The notes: generated by a model from the sequence alone, not told the origin. 47,600 nt of DNA from Lingula anatina (GCF_001039355.2 NW_019775840.1:147661-195260), one strand, 5' to 3'; counted from the first letter of the stretch, positions 1 through 27,687 are shown. Made by a program: numbers and translations.

Positions 1-107
1 ATCCGAGTAGTTCCGAGTGCATAACCGTACACAAAGAAAGCATGGCGTCTCCTACGAGTGACTACGTAAAATAATGTGTTAAGTTATCTCTTGATTCTTT
101 GCAAAAT

Positions 108-263
108 ATGAGTATATCCGAATTAAAACCAGAGCAGTTTGAGGCCCTGCATCATTATCTACTGAGGGATGATGTATTTTACATGCTGCCCACAGGTAAC
201 GGCAAGTCCCTGATATTCAGCCTTATCTTTGATTGGTCCGGATTTGAACAAAGCGCGCTTTGA
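108..263 (+). pseudogene. RecQ-like DNA helicase N-terminal fragment (Walker A)
   Basis: A 51-codon reading frame starts at ATG 108 and ends at TGA 261. Residues 7-40 resemble the start of a superfamily 2 RecQ-type helicase: a Q-motif-like stretch KPEQFEALHHYL (residues 7-18) followed by a Walker A motif LPTGNGKSLIF (residues 27-37) containing the GKS nucleotide-binding triplet. RecQ-like proteins of invertebrates usually have TGYGKS or TGSGKS here, so the Asn is slightly unusual. Nothing else of the helicase (DEAH box, motifs III-VI) is seen downstream, where the frame stops quickly. It could be a 5' exon whose splice donor I did not place, with the rest missing, or a truncated copy carried by a repeat. 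The family match is from memory of motifs only. Confidence 0.4.
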
Positions 264-646
264 CTCGTTCGCGTTCATTGGCTAGATCGTTCAATGAGTC
301 ATTGAGTGCGGGATTTAAATTTGATTGGCGGGCGGCGGGAGCAATCAAATGTGGTCAGAGGTAACTTGACACGATGAAGATAGGCTATTGTGAAGAGGTA
401 AGTGTCAAGTTATCTCTGAAGCTCAGGGTGAAAGCAATCTGCTTCTTTACCAAACAAAGCCACTCAGTAAATTTAAAGTAAAACAAAAGTACGGTTTGGC
501 AGTTATGGGGCGAACGTCATGTGTAGGACAGCAACAGTGACAATGCAGACAGACAGACCAATCAGAATATATACAGACACTTACAGTGTCTGAATATAAA
601 AATGCATGATCTATAACAGGAATAACACTAATGGATGCAGGTGTTT
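264..646. other. Non-coding spacer with a hairpin and part of a dispersed repeat
   Basis: No gene is seen. An imperfect inverted repeat (arms 357-372 and 402-417, 15 of 16 bases pairing) could form a hairpin with a 29-base loop. Bases about 450-530 are a reverse-strand copy of a dispersed repeat also found near 12485, 15855, 35381 and 47070, recognised by the box ACTGCCAAACC and a following ATTTTTGTTTTACTT-like stretch. Confidence 0.5.
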
Positions 647-1363
647 TTAACAAAGTACCTCTCCCCTGCGATACACATTAGGAGTGTTCCTGTACTGAGA
701 CACAGCAGCAATGAAAGTTTCTCTGTTTTTCTCTTTAGGTTTCTGGAACAGCTCCTCTTGTAACTGTGTTATGTGGCTGTCATCAGTTGCTTCTCTAAGG
801 TCTCCAACCACACCTTGTAGGAAACTGCCTTTCGTTTTAACCTCCTTTTCTTCTTCAACTTTCCTTTTTGGTTTAGTACAAAACAAATATCTCTTGGTCA
901 AAATCATTCTGGCGCATCTCGAATTGGCTGATGAGTGGTGACATCTGTTGGGAAGAGTGATAACATTGGCTCGTCTTATCAGATGTGTTAGGTGTGACAG
1001 TTTGGTATCCAATGAGTTAGTTACCTCAAAGTGTCGCCCTCCTATCCTAGGGGCACTTAATAAAACATGTTTAAAATCATAAACACTACTTGCTGTGTCT
1101 CTAGGATTGATTGTCCAGTGATGACACATTGGAGAAGTAACAATAAGGTTCTTTTTCCATGAATCTGAGTCACTTGACACTGGGCACAAACTGCATTGAC
1201 CATGCCCTGATCCATGATGGTGTCTGTGCAGATATCTGCCTGTGACAACACCTACTAGCCTTCCAGCACTTTTTAAAGGACATCCTAAATGACACTGGGA
1301 GCCAAGAATTACTCTTCTTGTGAGATATGCCTGGGATGCAGTCATCATTTTCCACTTATTCAC
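647..1363 (-). CDS. Uncharacterised reverse ORF, 238 codons
   Basis: This is the longest uninterrupted frame in the first 20 kb apart from the N block. I do not recognise the product. It is rich in Cys and His in its first half (for example HRHHHGSGHGQCSLC) and has a charged stretch near residues 168-180 (KPKRKVEEEKEVK). Near the C-terminus the sequence SQYRNTPN resembles the YRNTP motif of Ty3/gypsy-type integrases, but no zinc-binding HHCC or DDE pattern supports this. The length exceeds the local random expectation in AT-rich DNA, though the segment is also less AT-rich, which lengthens chance ORFs. It may be a retroelement remnant, an exon of an unknown gene, or chance. Confidence 0.25.
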   Translation of the reverse strand: MNKWKMMTASQAYLTRRVILGSQCHLGCPLKSAGRLVGVVTGRYLHRHHHGSGHGQCSLCPVSSDSDSWKKNLIVTSPMCHHWTINPRDTASSVYDFKHVLLSAPRIGGRHFEVTNSLDTKLSHLTHLIRRANVITLPNRCHHSSANSRCARMILTKRYLFCTKPKRKVEEEKEVKTKGSFLQGVVGDLREATDDSHITQLQEELFQKPKEKNRETFIAAVSQYRNTPNVYRRGEVLC

Positions 1364-1802
1364 TGAACTGCATTATCTGAAAAAGTCAATGTAGTCATTA
1401 CAATTTAACATATTAAATGGAAGTAACTTTCTGCTGCCTGGTGGACTGGGAAAGATTATTTTGAAAATAATGTTTTAATGGTTTTTACTGCCTCATATGG
1501 ATGACAACCAAGTGTTGAATACATGCCATTATGCTTTCAGTTAGATGGAAAACCATGTGCGATTCATGCAGGTATGCTTTATCAGTTGTCCATAATAATA
1601 AACATATCTCTGTATTAAAAAGATACTGACATTCTATGAAAACATTTTTTGCTACCTACAATGAAAACATTTGTATATATAGAAAAGAGAACAGTAGTAG
1701 TATCAAAGGGAACACTAGGGCTGAATTACCTCTTCAACAGGCTATGATATGTTTTCCAGAGATCAACTACAAACTGATTGATCTCTGCATTTAGTTCTCT
1801 GG

Positions 1803-1822
1803 ATAAATAAATAAATAAATAA

Positions 1823-1875
<53 letters not shown>
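1803..1875. repeat. Compound microsatellite (AAAT)n-(AT)n
   Basis: About six copies of AAAT run into roughly 23 copies of AT, directly abutting the left end of the CCTCC-type repeat at 1876. Such tracts often mark the insertion point or tail of a repeat. Confidence 0.95.
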
Positions 1876-1878
<3 letters not shown>

Positions 1879-2130
1879 CCACTAAGGTTATGTTTTCACC
1901 CATGTTTGTGTCTCTCTGTCTGTTTGTTTGTTTGTCATCAACTCAAGGAGTTATATCTGTTATAACTCCTTGATCAACTTAACTCCAAATGTTATAAGGA
2001 CCGATTTTGATGAAATTTTCAGGGTAGCTCAGAAACGGGTTAACTTAGAAGTGATTAGTTTTTGGTGGTGATCCGGATCAATAATCAATCAGTAATCAAT
2101 AATAATCAAAACTTGCTGCCTTGACGGAGG
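1876..2130. mobile_element. Non-autonomous repeat with CCTCC...GGAGG inverted ends
   Basis: The left end CCTCCACTAAGG (1876-1887) pairs with the right end CCTTGACGGAGG (2119-2130) at 10 of 12 positions, giving a 255-bp element. Inside is a perfect 12-base inverted repeat around a 5-base loop (1944-1955 and 1961-1972), then phrases such as GATGAAATTTTCAGGGTA and GTGATCCGGATCA. These phrases recall a short non-coding repeat that I remember as widespread in animal genomes; the exact family name is not asserted. No coding capacity. Confidence 0.6.
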
Positions 2131-3020
2131 TATGCGCTCTCGGAGAGTTTTTCTGGTTAAATTATGGTAGACTAGACTAGCAGATTATGCCTGATACATG
2201 CCTGTGGAAAATATGTGCAAGATCTACTAAACTTCCAGCTGTAACGGTTTATAATGCAAACACAACCGAAAGTTTCCACTGAAAGTTGTAAACATAAAAA
2301 GTGTGATATCTAAACTACTGGTAACCAGTGTTTGCCTCTTAGGAAAATAAGTTGCTGGACCGAAAGTCTAGCCATCTTGAAAAGTAGCTGGACTGAATGT
2401 CTGCCAGGTGGGAAAACTTCTCAGCCCGTTCTGAAAGTTGTCACCCCGGGCAGACGGTCCAGCCTTAATTTCTAACACTGCTAGGTACGATGCATACTCA
2501 CGGCGGCAGATCTTTAACACAGGAAGTGTGGCAGTCTCGCTTTGGGCTGACCCAATCGCAGTGTGGCGGGAGCTCTAACCACAACTATGATTGACCCAAA
2601 TTTTGGTAAGTCATATTTGGTAATGAGCAACAACACAAAATTAAGGAATCGGCTGCTAGCTTTCTAAGGAGATTATTTATCTCCAATTAGTTCTAATAGC
2701 AAATCCTACGTCAGAAGGCGACGATAGCTCTACTAGTAGCTGATATGATGTACGTTTATTATATCGATCTGCAGTTATCATAGAATCAAATATTCCTCCT
2801 TACAACAAGTTACTTCCATTTTTATGTACAGACACAGAGTTATTGTGTTGGAAATCTAATTTGTGTTTGTAAAGTCCACTTTTCTCATCCTGAAACGCAT
2901 CTCTACTGGTATGTACAGTACAGTACTGTAGTTTGGACGAGCAGATCTGCCTTTTTATATTCAGGTTGTACATGTATCTTACAGTATGTGTTCAGTTGTA
3001 TCATTATCATCACATCTTTG

Positions 3021-3053
<33 letters not shown>

Positions 3054-3320
3054 TTCCCCTCCAGAATGATTAAGTAGAAGCTGCATTTTTTCACGTTTTA
3101 TATCATCTGTACTCAAGATGTTCCATTGGCCACTTATAATCACAGGAACAGTACCTGCTAAACATGCATTGTAATTAAGCCACATTTAAATACCAGAGTA
3201 GATCATGCACCTTTTTGTGTGTTTAGTGGCATTTTATGCATCTTCAGTCGATAGGCACTATATTCCCATGCAGTGTTTTTAATGTTTTATTTTTTAATGA
3301 TTGTCATTATTTTGTTTCAG
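2131..3320. other. Upstream region of PMS2; possible promoter and 5' UTR exon
   Basis: No ORF is supported. A less AT-rich stretch at about 2490-2605 carries a CCAAT box (around 2550) and ends in a plausible splice donor TTTTG|GTAAGT-like at 2605/2606. The first coding exon of PMS2 is preceded by a good acceptor (TTTTGTTTCAG ending 3320), so an upstream non-coding exon is needed, and 2500-2605 is the best local candidate. A run of about 29 A follows at 3023-3051. Bases 3156 onward recur after the N at 4781. Confidence 0.35.
3023..3051. repeat. Poly(A) tract, about 29 bases
   Basis: A homopolymer run of A upstream of PMS2. The exact length is unreliable in shotgun data. It could be the tail of an old retroposed element, but no target duplication was found. 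Confidence 0.9.
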
Positions 3321-3358
3321 AGCCTGCATACAGTTAATTCTTTCTCTGGTGTGATAAA

Positions 3359-19565
<16,207 letters not shown>

Positions 19566-19860
19566 CATGTATGACTTTCATCCTCTAAAGTGACTTACTG
19601 AACCACAATGTATGTCCACAATTCTGCATTTGAATGATATCAGATATGAACTTTGATCTTGTAAATATCATATACATTCTTTTTGTACCCAAACTGGATA
19701 AAAACAAAATGTTTGGACACTGCCAGAATAAGATCAAAACAAGGACATATGTGAAAGTGGAATACACATGTATGATGGTTTCATGTCAAAATAACACTGA
19801 CAAAACAAACACTTCTAATTATTGAATGAGAGATGTCTATGTTAAAGAGAAATAAATGGT
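19566..19860 (+). terminator. PMS2 3' UTR and poly(A) signal
   Basis: Sequence after the TAG stop. An AATAAA hexamer at 19851-19856 is followed by a TGGTTTGTGTTTGT-like GT-rich stretch, the expected downstream element. The UTR would be about 300 bases. Confidence 0.6.
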
Positions 19861-22446
19861 TTGTGTTTGTAAGGCTAATACTCGCTACTCCTATAAACCT
19901 GGGATACCAGATTATTGGCTGGATATGATGAGAGCCACATTGGAGATTACTTGGCAATTATGATGAATACTTAATTTGCAAGCTTCCAATAAAAAGAGTT
20001 TGGCAGAGCTGGAGTTAAAGCAATAATAACTCTTCCTTTGAGATTCAAAAATCCGCATGAAATACATTGTAAACAACGCATGGAAATATATTCTATTGTA
20101 TTTTACCACTAAAACGGCCGTTATTGTAGGAAAACTAAAATCTGTGCTTGTCAATATGGCTTTCGATCCCTTTTTTCCGCTCGACAAGTGCATTCGTTGC
20201 TAANTAAGAGAAACTGCTTAAATATCTAAAAGGAAAGTACAAAAGAAAAATTGTGAAATAAATGATTGGATTCTCTCCTTGTAGACATATATTTTAGATG
20301 TATTTGTAAGGAGATTGAGCAGAAGATGTACCAAACCCAAGATTTTATTACATGCACACTCGAATATAAGCCCAACAAACTTGTTTACATTTTCAGATAT
20401 TATTCTTTGTAGACAGTTTCAATAATTTGGGTGTCTACGCATACACAGGTTGTGCAACCGAAACCATGCCGGTGTATTGCAGGCAGCTTCGGGAGAAAAC
20501 TGCAAGGCACCACAAAACCTGTCCAGACACCTGAAGAAATTGAAACAAAAAAATAAATAAATAAAATTAAATTTTATGAAAGAGCAAATGCCGAGGTCAG
20601 AAATCTTACAAAATCTAGACCAGGCCAGGCCATTCTATGGTATTTGGTCCGCAGACCTTAAAATAAAAAAAAAAAAAAGACTCCTACTAACAAAACTTAT
20701 AATTTCTGAAACCAGACACCATAAGACACCAGAATCCAAAAGAAATTTTAGGTTTTAATGATTAATTATGATTTTATTGACACTTCTATCTGGAAAATTT
20801 ATAAAATAGTGTTATGGAAGGACATTTTTATTTTTGATATATTTTCGTAATAGTGATAATTTTAAACAATAAAGGCTAAACACATTAAATATATAACTTA
20901 TTTCTTACATTTAGTCAAGCGCATCAGATTCAGAAATATTTGATTATAAAATAATGGATTAATTCATATCAATTTGTCCTTCCAAGATGATTTTGGTACC
21001 TATTTTTTAAGTTTTCTCAGTAACTACATAAGCGAAAAACTTCATATTTTTCTCAAACATGGTATGGGCCAAGATTTGAAAACACTTGCTTAGAACCACT
21101 TCAATGAGAAATTAAATTGAAATATATAAGCATTAAACATGGCACCTAGCACTGTGGAAAGACATGTGAAGCATTTTGATTGGACAATAAGAGGTCATGT
21201 GACCAATGAGCCCAAAACCCTTGTAGGCTATATGCCTTTCAAGAAAATCTTGAACTTAAGTGCACAATTATTATCTATAGAAGAATTTTTTAAACTGAGA
21301 AACATTTCATTTGAATGAATAATTTTGAAGTTATTATAATTTAGACAATTTATTATATTTATAATTAATGAATTTGGTAAGATTTTCTCTTATATGTCCC
21401 AATACTATTTAAAGATGATCAGAGCAGATGAGAACTCGTATCATAGTCAAAAATAGTAACATGTTTGAAGATGAAATATATTATCATGGAAAGACATGCT
21501 TACCATTGATATAATTCATCAAACTTATCTTAGAAAATATATCATTAAATATAATTATTAAGCTTTGTTTTACATGTTATTTAGCAGTGGACAAAACGTC
21601 CTTCTGAGATGCCTACTTGATTTTTTTATATGCAAATTTTTTTTATTAATTTTTTTTCCAAAAGAATAAATTATATATTGAGAAAGTGAAATAATCAAAT
21701 ATTCATATTTTGATTTGACTTTAAAATTAAATATCTCCACAGACAGCAGAATTTTGGTGTTAAAGTTGAAAGTTAAAATTCCATGTCCGTTTCACGTCCT
21801 TCCGAGATGCTAATTATTTATTATAATTTTTTCGTAACTATAATTTTTTAACCTAATTTTTTGCCTAAATATAACTTACATATAGAGGAATAAACATACA
21901 AAATAAGTGCCTTCAAACTGATAAACGTGGACAGTAGTTGTTTGCGTTGATTATGAGATAACAATAAAATACGGAGCGTTTTAAATCATCTTTTATAATT
22001 TTATGTAAATTACTGCTTCAAACTGTCTTATATGTCTTGTTTTTAAGCTTTGGTCCTTTAGTTTATAATTTTTAGTTAATTTTAAAATACCTTATGATTT
22101 TATTATTTAAGACACATTGTAAAACTTCACCCTTTAGGTTGCGATTTTAGTAAATAAATTATTATTATTATTTCTTGGAGATGCCTCCATGGAATTTGCC
22201 TCCACTTCCCTATGAAGAAACTCAAATGTTACTTTTTACTAACTGGATTACCTAATACCTCCAGGTTCCACTTCTAAAGTAACTATGCAGTTGTCTTTGG
22301 GAAAAGTTAACTTAAATAGGTACAATTTGATTGCAATCAAGAGTTACACGGTATCTTGGGTTACTTACTCTTGACACCATCAAAGGTGAACATGACATTA
22401 ACATGCATGCTTACCTCATGAAATACATGAAATTATTCTGGATTTT

Positions 22447-22448
<2 letters not shown>
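19861..22448. other. Intergenic AT-rich DNA, no gene seen
   Basis: Contains a contig join (N at 20204). A short phrase recurs in variants along the stretch: GTCCTTCCAAGATGA (near 20984), CGTCCTTCTGAGATGC (near 21597), CGTCCTTCCGAGATGC (near 21798), and its complement GGAAGGACA (near 20816). This suggests old divergent repeats. Short reverse frames such as 19912-20193 show no recognisable domain. Confidence 0.5.

Positions 22449-22478
<30 letters not shown>
22449..22478. repeat. Poly(T) tract, about 30 bases
   Basis: Homopolymer T run in the spacer between PMS2 and the THAP-transposase gene; length uncertain. Confidence 0.9.
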
Positions 22479-22479
<1 letters not shown>

Positions 22480-23347
22480 TGAGAATTCCCCCCATGGACT
22501 AAAGGGACACGTGGACAAGAGATATTATTTGTTTACCTCACCTTTACCAGTAGGTGCATCTTGATAATGACAGGAAGCTCAAGTGGGGATTGGTGAAACA
22601 ATTAAGAGTGACACTGCCTCAAAGAAATACCTAGAAGATTGACATTATTTGTTTACCCCACCTCTACCTAGAGGCGTAACTAGATCAGAAAACTTGATAA
22701 TGGGGAGAAACAAAAGTAACAGTACCCAAGTGAGACTATCAGTTAATTCCACCACCCGTAGCTGCATTTTGAGTAAACAGATTTTCATTATTATCAGTTT
22801 TACCAAGTTGTTCATTCTCAATATTATATTTCTATATAATTGAAACAATTTAATTAAATGCATCTTATCAATAATCAAGAAATTCTGTTTGTTATTGAAA
22901 ACAAATGATTAGTCAGTTGAATAGGATTTAATCATTAAGTTATCAACGAACAAAAACAGTCAAGGGGCAGTTCAATGATGATTCCTGAAGAGTAGCCCCC
23001 CCTCTCCCCCCCCCCCCACACAAAAGAAACAAACCAACCAAATGCTAAAATACTATCCCATCACAACAGAATTTAATATTTGATTTAATATCATAAATCA
23101 TTTCTATGTACTTTCTCTACAAAATGGAAATAATAGATAAGATACAATAAAAATTGTAAACTCTGAACACATTTTATTTCATAATCTATCAACAAGCTAC
23201 AATAAGATAAGCAATCAAGTTGTATCAAAATTTTGTCTAGCATTCCGTCTGAGGATTCTTGTAACATGAGCATACTAAGCAGCTGCATTATTAATGGTCA
23301 CATGCAAAGCATCAAAACACATATAATACTTTACTACAGTTACATGA
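22479..23347. other. Spacer with a short direct repeat and a C-rich tract
   Basis: A roughly 55-bp phrase (ATTATTTGTTTACC.CACCT.TACC.. to CTTGATAATG) occurs at about 22522-22570 and again at 22642-22702. A C-rich run lies at 22996-23017. The left end of the transposase-gene element, if it still has one, should be here, but no terminal inverted repeat matching the right side was found. Confidence 0.5.
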
Positions 23348-25891
23348 CTACTTAAACACTATGGATGGACCTAGGTTTACCAAAGCTGCACACACTCTGA
23401 CTATTTTATCACCACTTGCTATTGCAGCTTCCATACTTTCATCTTTAATACTTTTGACACATCTCAGGGGTAAAGTGCCTTTCAAGATAGTGTATCTATT
23501 TTTAAGGAGACCTATTATTCTTTCAATATGGATCCTTACTGAGGACACCTTACTTGATCCCTCAAGTTCAATGCCTGGCATTTGGCTATGGCCTTTTGTG
23601 AAAGCTGGTGTGAGGAGCTGAGCACTGCATCGTGTTGCTAACTCGTCATGAAGGAGGAATCCCCTGTCTGCGAGAATCTGGTCATGGGGCATGTGTTGTG
23701 TACTTTCCATGAAACCAGACTCTCTCACTATCATCACATCAGATGCTCTGCCACCCCACATTTTAGATAAAAAGTTGATGTGGCCATGCGGGTTACAGGA
23801 AATAAAAAATTTCATCGTTGTGTGTTTTTTGTAGCTGCTATAAGTTTGTGCACGCGCTAAGAGGTTCTGTGGTGTCTCTATAAATATTTCGCAACAGTCC
23901 ACAATTGACGTCAACCGGGGAAATTTCTCTTTGAATACTTCAGGCAATATACGAAATATATGTTCTCTGTCTGTTGGAGCAATTGTGAAGCTTAGTTTCG
24001 AATAGAGCATATCAATCCACTTCCAAAAAATGTCAATCATTGTTGTCTTTGGAATTCCCTTAATATGAGCTAAAAATTCAAAGGTGAGATTGTGTCTCAA
24101 TTTTAACAGTGTCACGAATAGTTGCTCTTTCAAGGGTAAACTACCTTTTTTAACTGGAGGGAAAAGGGCACTCATTGCAGTAGTTAAGCACATAAAAACA
24201 CTCCATGAGAGACCAGTCATCATTTTACAGGCCTCATCATTGCCTTCTACGGAAGATGTACTCAGTGCTGTTAATGTAAGTAGCTTTTCCAAACTTGCAA
24301 TTCGTGACAGTGCTTCGTCTCTTTCATGTCTCAAAGAGCTTATTTCTTCGTATAACTGCTCTCTTTCTGTCATTTCCAATGGTGTTTTAATTGATGTCCT
24401 TGGAACACTGTCCTCTGGTTGGATGCCTGAAGTATCACAAAAAATATATATATATAAGTTATCTGTTCCGATAGCATACTATTAAAGGGATAATAACTTT
24501 GTTTTGGCCAAAAAATGAATTTTCCTGGAGTAAACAACAATTTTCCCATTCTAACCAATGCTAAATGAATCTATGTTTACATTCAAAGTTAGTTCCTGTT
24601 TTTTTTTTCTAAGAATTTGTTTCTTTGTTAAAATCTCTTAAGTTGATTTTAACAGAGTATAGCCATGAATGAAGGTCACATGGTCTAACACAAGCTCAGA
24701 TATCAGAATAATTTCTATAACTGCCGTTTTTGCGAAAAAAACAATATATTACATTTCTATGAGTTATTCACAATGTTTTTATTGTGAAATATAGATCTCA
24801 TACGAAGAGTTATTATCCCTTTAATGATGAATCATAATATCATTTTGCCAATACCAAATGTCACAATAATGGTCTTGTGGAAGGGGGTACATGATACTCA
24901 GAATTGATTAAATTGACCAGAAAAGTAACCAAAATAGTAATATATTAATAAAAGAATTCCAAACTGACGAGAGATGAAAATAATGTATTTTCATAAGTGT
25001 GAATATTCTGACTTCTTTCAGATATTACTTTTACTTAGACACAAGCACTACTAGTATTATACCTTCATGGAGATCTTCCTCAAGGTCACCTCGACCATCA
25101 AAATTTGCAGTAAATTCCTTGGATTTGTCTTCATCCATACATGTTTGTTTCAATTTCTTTGTTGGGTGTGATCCATTCTCTAAAGAAAAAAAAAGTAGAA
25201 AAACATATAACATAGAATGACAACACCTGTGAATTATCAATTCATTTTTTATGAGATTATTATAATACTTAAAATGTAAAAGTAAGCAAGGATATCACAT
25301 CTTAAAGCTATTTACAAGTAGTTGTAACTATATCAGATAGCAAACACACCACTTTGTGGATAAAAAATACTTATAAATATTGATTGAATACCTTCTGTAA
25401 AACATCTCTTAGCTGCACGTTCAAAACGTTGCACCCTCTGTGAACAGTTTTCTTGGGCTGTCATATTACTTGGAAAAATAGATGGACAGTAGTCTGGATG
25501 TCCTGGATCATTAACACTGGTCCCTGTAGGAAGACAAAAAACATTTTAAATACATATTTCTTAATTAAAAACCATAAGAAATCATACATTATTCGATAAC
25601 AGTATTATTGAAAACAATGATAATAAATAAATCTTGAAAAATATATTAAACACATTATTTAATTATTACTGTACCTGTGACAAAATGTGACGAACAAACA
25701 TAAACATATTTTGAGCTTGGGTTCCACATCTTATTAGTGTTAAAACTTCCATCTGGATTTACGTGAGCACGATTAATTGCTCTCAGCCATTCACGTCGTC
25801 GTTCTGATAATGTTGGCAGCTGACAAAATTTTGTCTCTGGGTTTTTACTACTGTTGGCTGAACACCCTGATACGCAACACCCTTTCACCAT
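23348..25891 (-). CDS. THAP zinc finger fused to DDE_Tnp_4-type transposase, four exons
   Basis: Exons on the minus strand: 25891-25675, 25523-25392, 25179-25063 and 24426-23348, all GT/AG, joining in phase to 514 codons with no stop. Residues 1-72 form a THAP DNA-binding finger: MVKGCC start, C5/C10, W35, then CSSH at 66-69 giving the C2CH pattern. Residues 73-155 are a linker. Residues 176-206 look like a coiled coil, and 263-297 resemble the helix-turn-helix preceding Tnp4 cores. The catalytic triad is likely D332 (IVDCCE), D409 (ILADRG) and E457 (HIERIIGLLKNRY), as in DDE superfamily endonucleases of PIF/Harbinger-like or ISL2EU-like elements. I chose the start at MVKG because THAP domains begin so; an ATG seven codons earlier (25912) is in frame. 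The frame is intact, so the gene is a recent transposon gene or a host gene derived from one. Terminal repeats were not found. Confidence 0.9.
24483..24823. mobile_element. TA-flanked MITE, AAGGRATAAYRACTT family (copy in transposase intron)
   Basis: TAAAGGGATAATAACT at the left and AGTTATTATCCCTTTA at the right are perfect reverse complements, bordered by TA. It lies wholly within the last intron of the THAP-transposase gene (24427-25062). The interior is related to the copy at 18727-19018. It does not touch splice sites, so the host frame is undamaged. Confidence 0.8.
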
Positions 25892-26130
25892 TTTCGGAAT
25901 TGCAATGACCATGTACCACTTGCATTTGTTATTTAAGAAATCAGCTTAGAGCACCTACCTGTCACTGCCAGCTTGACCATGCTAGTTTTGATGACAGACA
26001 GATATAATTAGAACCCTTGATTGAGGAACTGATCGAGAAACCGATCTTATCGTAATAGATACGATCTATTTCTTCTAGCCAAATTACCTGTAAAGCTCTT
26101 CTGACAGGAGGGAAATCCAGGTAAGTCCCA
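25892..26130. promoter_or_regulatory. Candidate divergent promoter between the transposase gene and DYM
   Basis: Upstream of the minus-strand THAP start, and upstream on the plus strand of a perfect donor consensus CAG|GTAAGT (donor at 26121). That donor could end a non-coding first exon of DYM, whose first coding exon at 28251 clearly has an acceptor in front of it. A small inverted repeat ATCGTA..TACGAT lies at about 26050-26066. This is an inference from spacing only. Confidence 0.25.
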
Positions 26131-27405
26131 TTCAGGTGCTGTCAGTGGGAAGATTCCAGAGATATATCTGATAAAAGATAATATCAGGTGTAAACTATAA
26201 CTGCAGGCCGTTAGAGAAGGGTTGGCTTTATCGCTGATAAAATCACCTGCAGATCTAGAAATTCCTCCTGAGGCCCATGACTGACGCTAAAAACCCTAGT
26301 GAATATAACCAAGTGGTTGTCACAAGTAATTGTCCCCTGGTCTGTTTGATATGAACGATCAAAGTTCGCCAATTTAACATTGAGAGTAATGGGCGCCAGC
26401 CAATGTTTTACCCTAGTCCTAAAATCGAGCCTCGTTCTGGGTCAGATAATCCTGTAACCGACTGTAAGAATACCCCGGTATGTCACGTTTTCTGCAATCA
26501 AAAAAAAAATAGTGAAACGGTCGATCATTAACCTTTTGTTTGGAATTTTATTTTAATCTGGAACCGCAACCAAACCACCGGACCTGGTTGCATTCAATAG
26601 CAACCCTGTGGAAAAATGTTAATGTCGAGCCCTGAAGTATTATTTTCCCTCTGCTGCCCTGTCCACTTCCTGAACCCGTCATGATTATCTTTGCATAGAC
26701 ACTGCACTGTTTGTTTGACGCATCAAATTTCGCGCCGATATCCGGAAAATGTCGAAGTAAAGGTCAAGGTCATTTCCAATTATTTGCCATTAATGTTTTC
26801 TTATACTTTGAGAATATTTTCATTGTAGCCATATGACATAAAATAATAATCAAACAAGCGTATACGATGCACGAGTTTTATTAAGGTACGGATACTTGAA
26901 AAGACAAGTTTCTATTTGTCGAAAGCACCCGAATTCGACGGAAGTGAACGTGGATGCAACCATGATAGAAATGTTGCAGAGGATGTAAATATTGAAGGAA
27001 TTCTCCTGATATATTTTGTGCACAAACTTCAGGTGCAATCACACAAATTTTTGTGACACATAAGTTAAAAGGTATGTTTTGCTTAAGATTTTCTGACATA
27101 GTAATGGTTATGTCATGGTTTTCAGGATTATTGACGGTGTGGTTTGTACGAAGTTGTTGGGGTTAGGAGTGATTCCGAGTCAGACGGATTGAGAATCCGA
27201 CTCATTTCTATTTTTAAACTCCAGCGTTGAATTGGCAGCGCAGGATATCAACATATCAATGTGTCTTTGTGTCTCCTGCAGCAAGATTTGGTATTATGAT
27301 TTATCCACAATAATCTGAAGCCTTCAGCGTTGGCATGATATCACTGTCAGTGTCATATTTTAAGTGTCCTACACCTGAGATTCCACATGCCCAGTAAATC
27401 ACTTA

Positions 27406-27406
<1 letters not shown>
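26131..27406. other. Intergenic or first-intron DNA; E2F- and ETS-like sites
   Basis: No gene is supported. At 26728-26745 the sequence TTTCGCGCC (E2F-like) is followed closely by CCGGAA (ETS-like core), the kind of pair found in housekeeping promoters, so this is an alternative DYM promoter. Near 27174-27205 is an imperfect inverted repeat (CCGAGTCAGACGGATT / AATCCGACTC). Confidence 0.3.
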
Positions 27407-27407
<1 letters not shown>

Positions 27408-27442
<35 letters not shown>

Positions 27443-27444
27443 AC
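27408..27444. repeat. (CA)n microsatellite
   Basis: About 18 CA units with one interruption (CATACA), upstream of the first DYM coding exon. Confidence 0.95.
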
Positions 27445-27666
27445 TTTTAGTTCAAAACCCACAATGTCTTGGTATTGTTGTGTGTATATTTTCACTCTAT
27501 ATAGTGATCAGTAATAAGCATTTAACAAAAGACTGATATAACTGATAGTTTGTAAGGCTTCCCACATAAACTTGCTCTCTGTTCAACTCTAGGTAAAGTT
27601 GTTTTAAATGACACTTCACATTTTTTGTAGTTTTATCTCAGTCAAATAGGTTGCTTCATAAAATGT

Positions 27667-27687
27667 CTCATGACTCCGAGTCATGAG
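27667..27687. other. Short palindrome containing TGACTC
   Basis: CTCATGACT and AGTCATGAG are perfect inverted arms around CCG. The arms carry AP-1-like half sites (TGACTC / GAGTCA), 27 bases before a foldback element. It may be chance. Confidence 0.4.
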
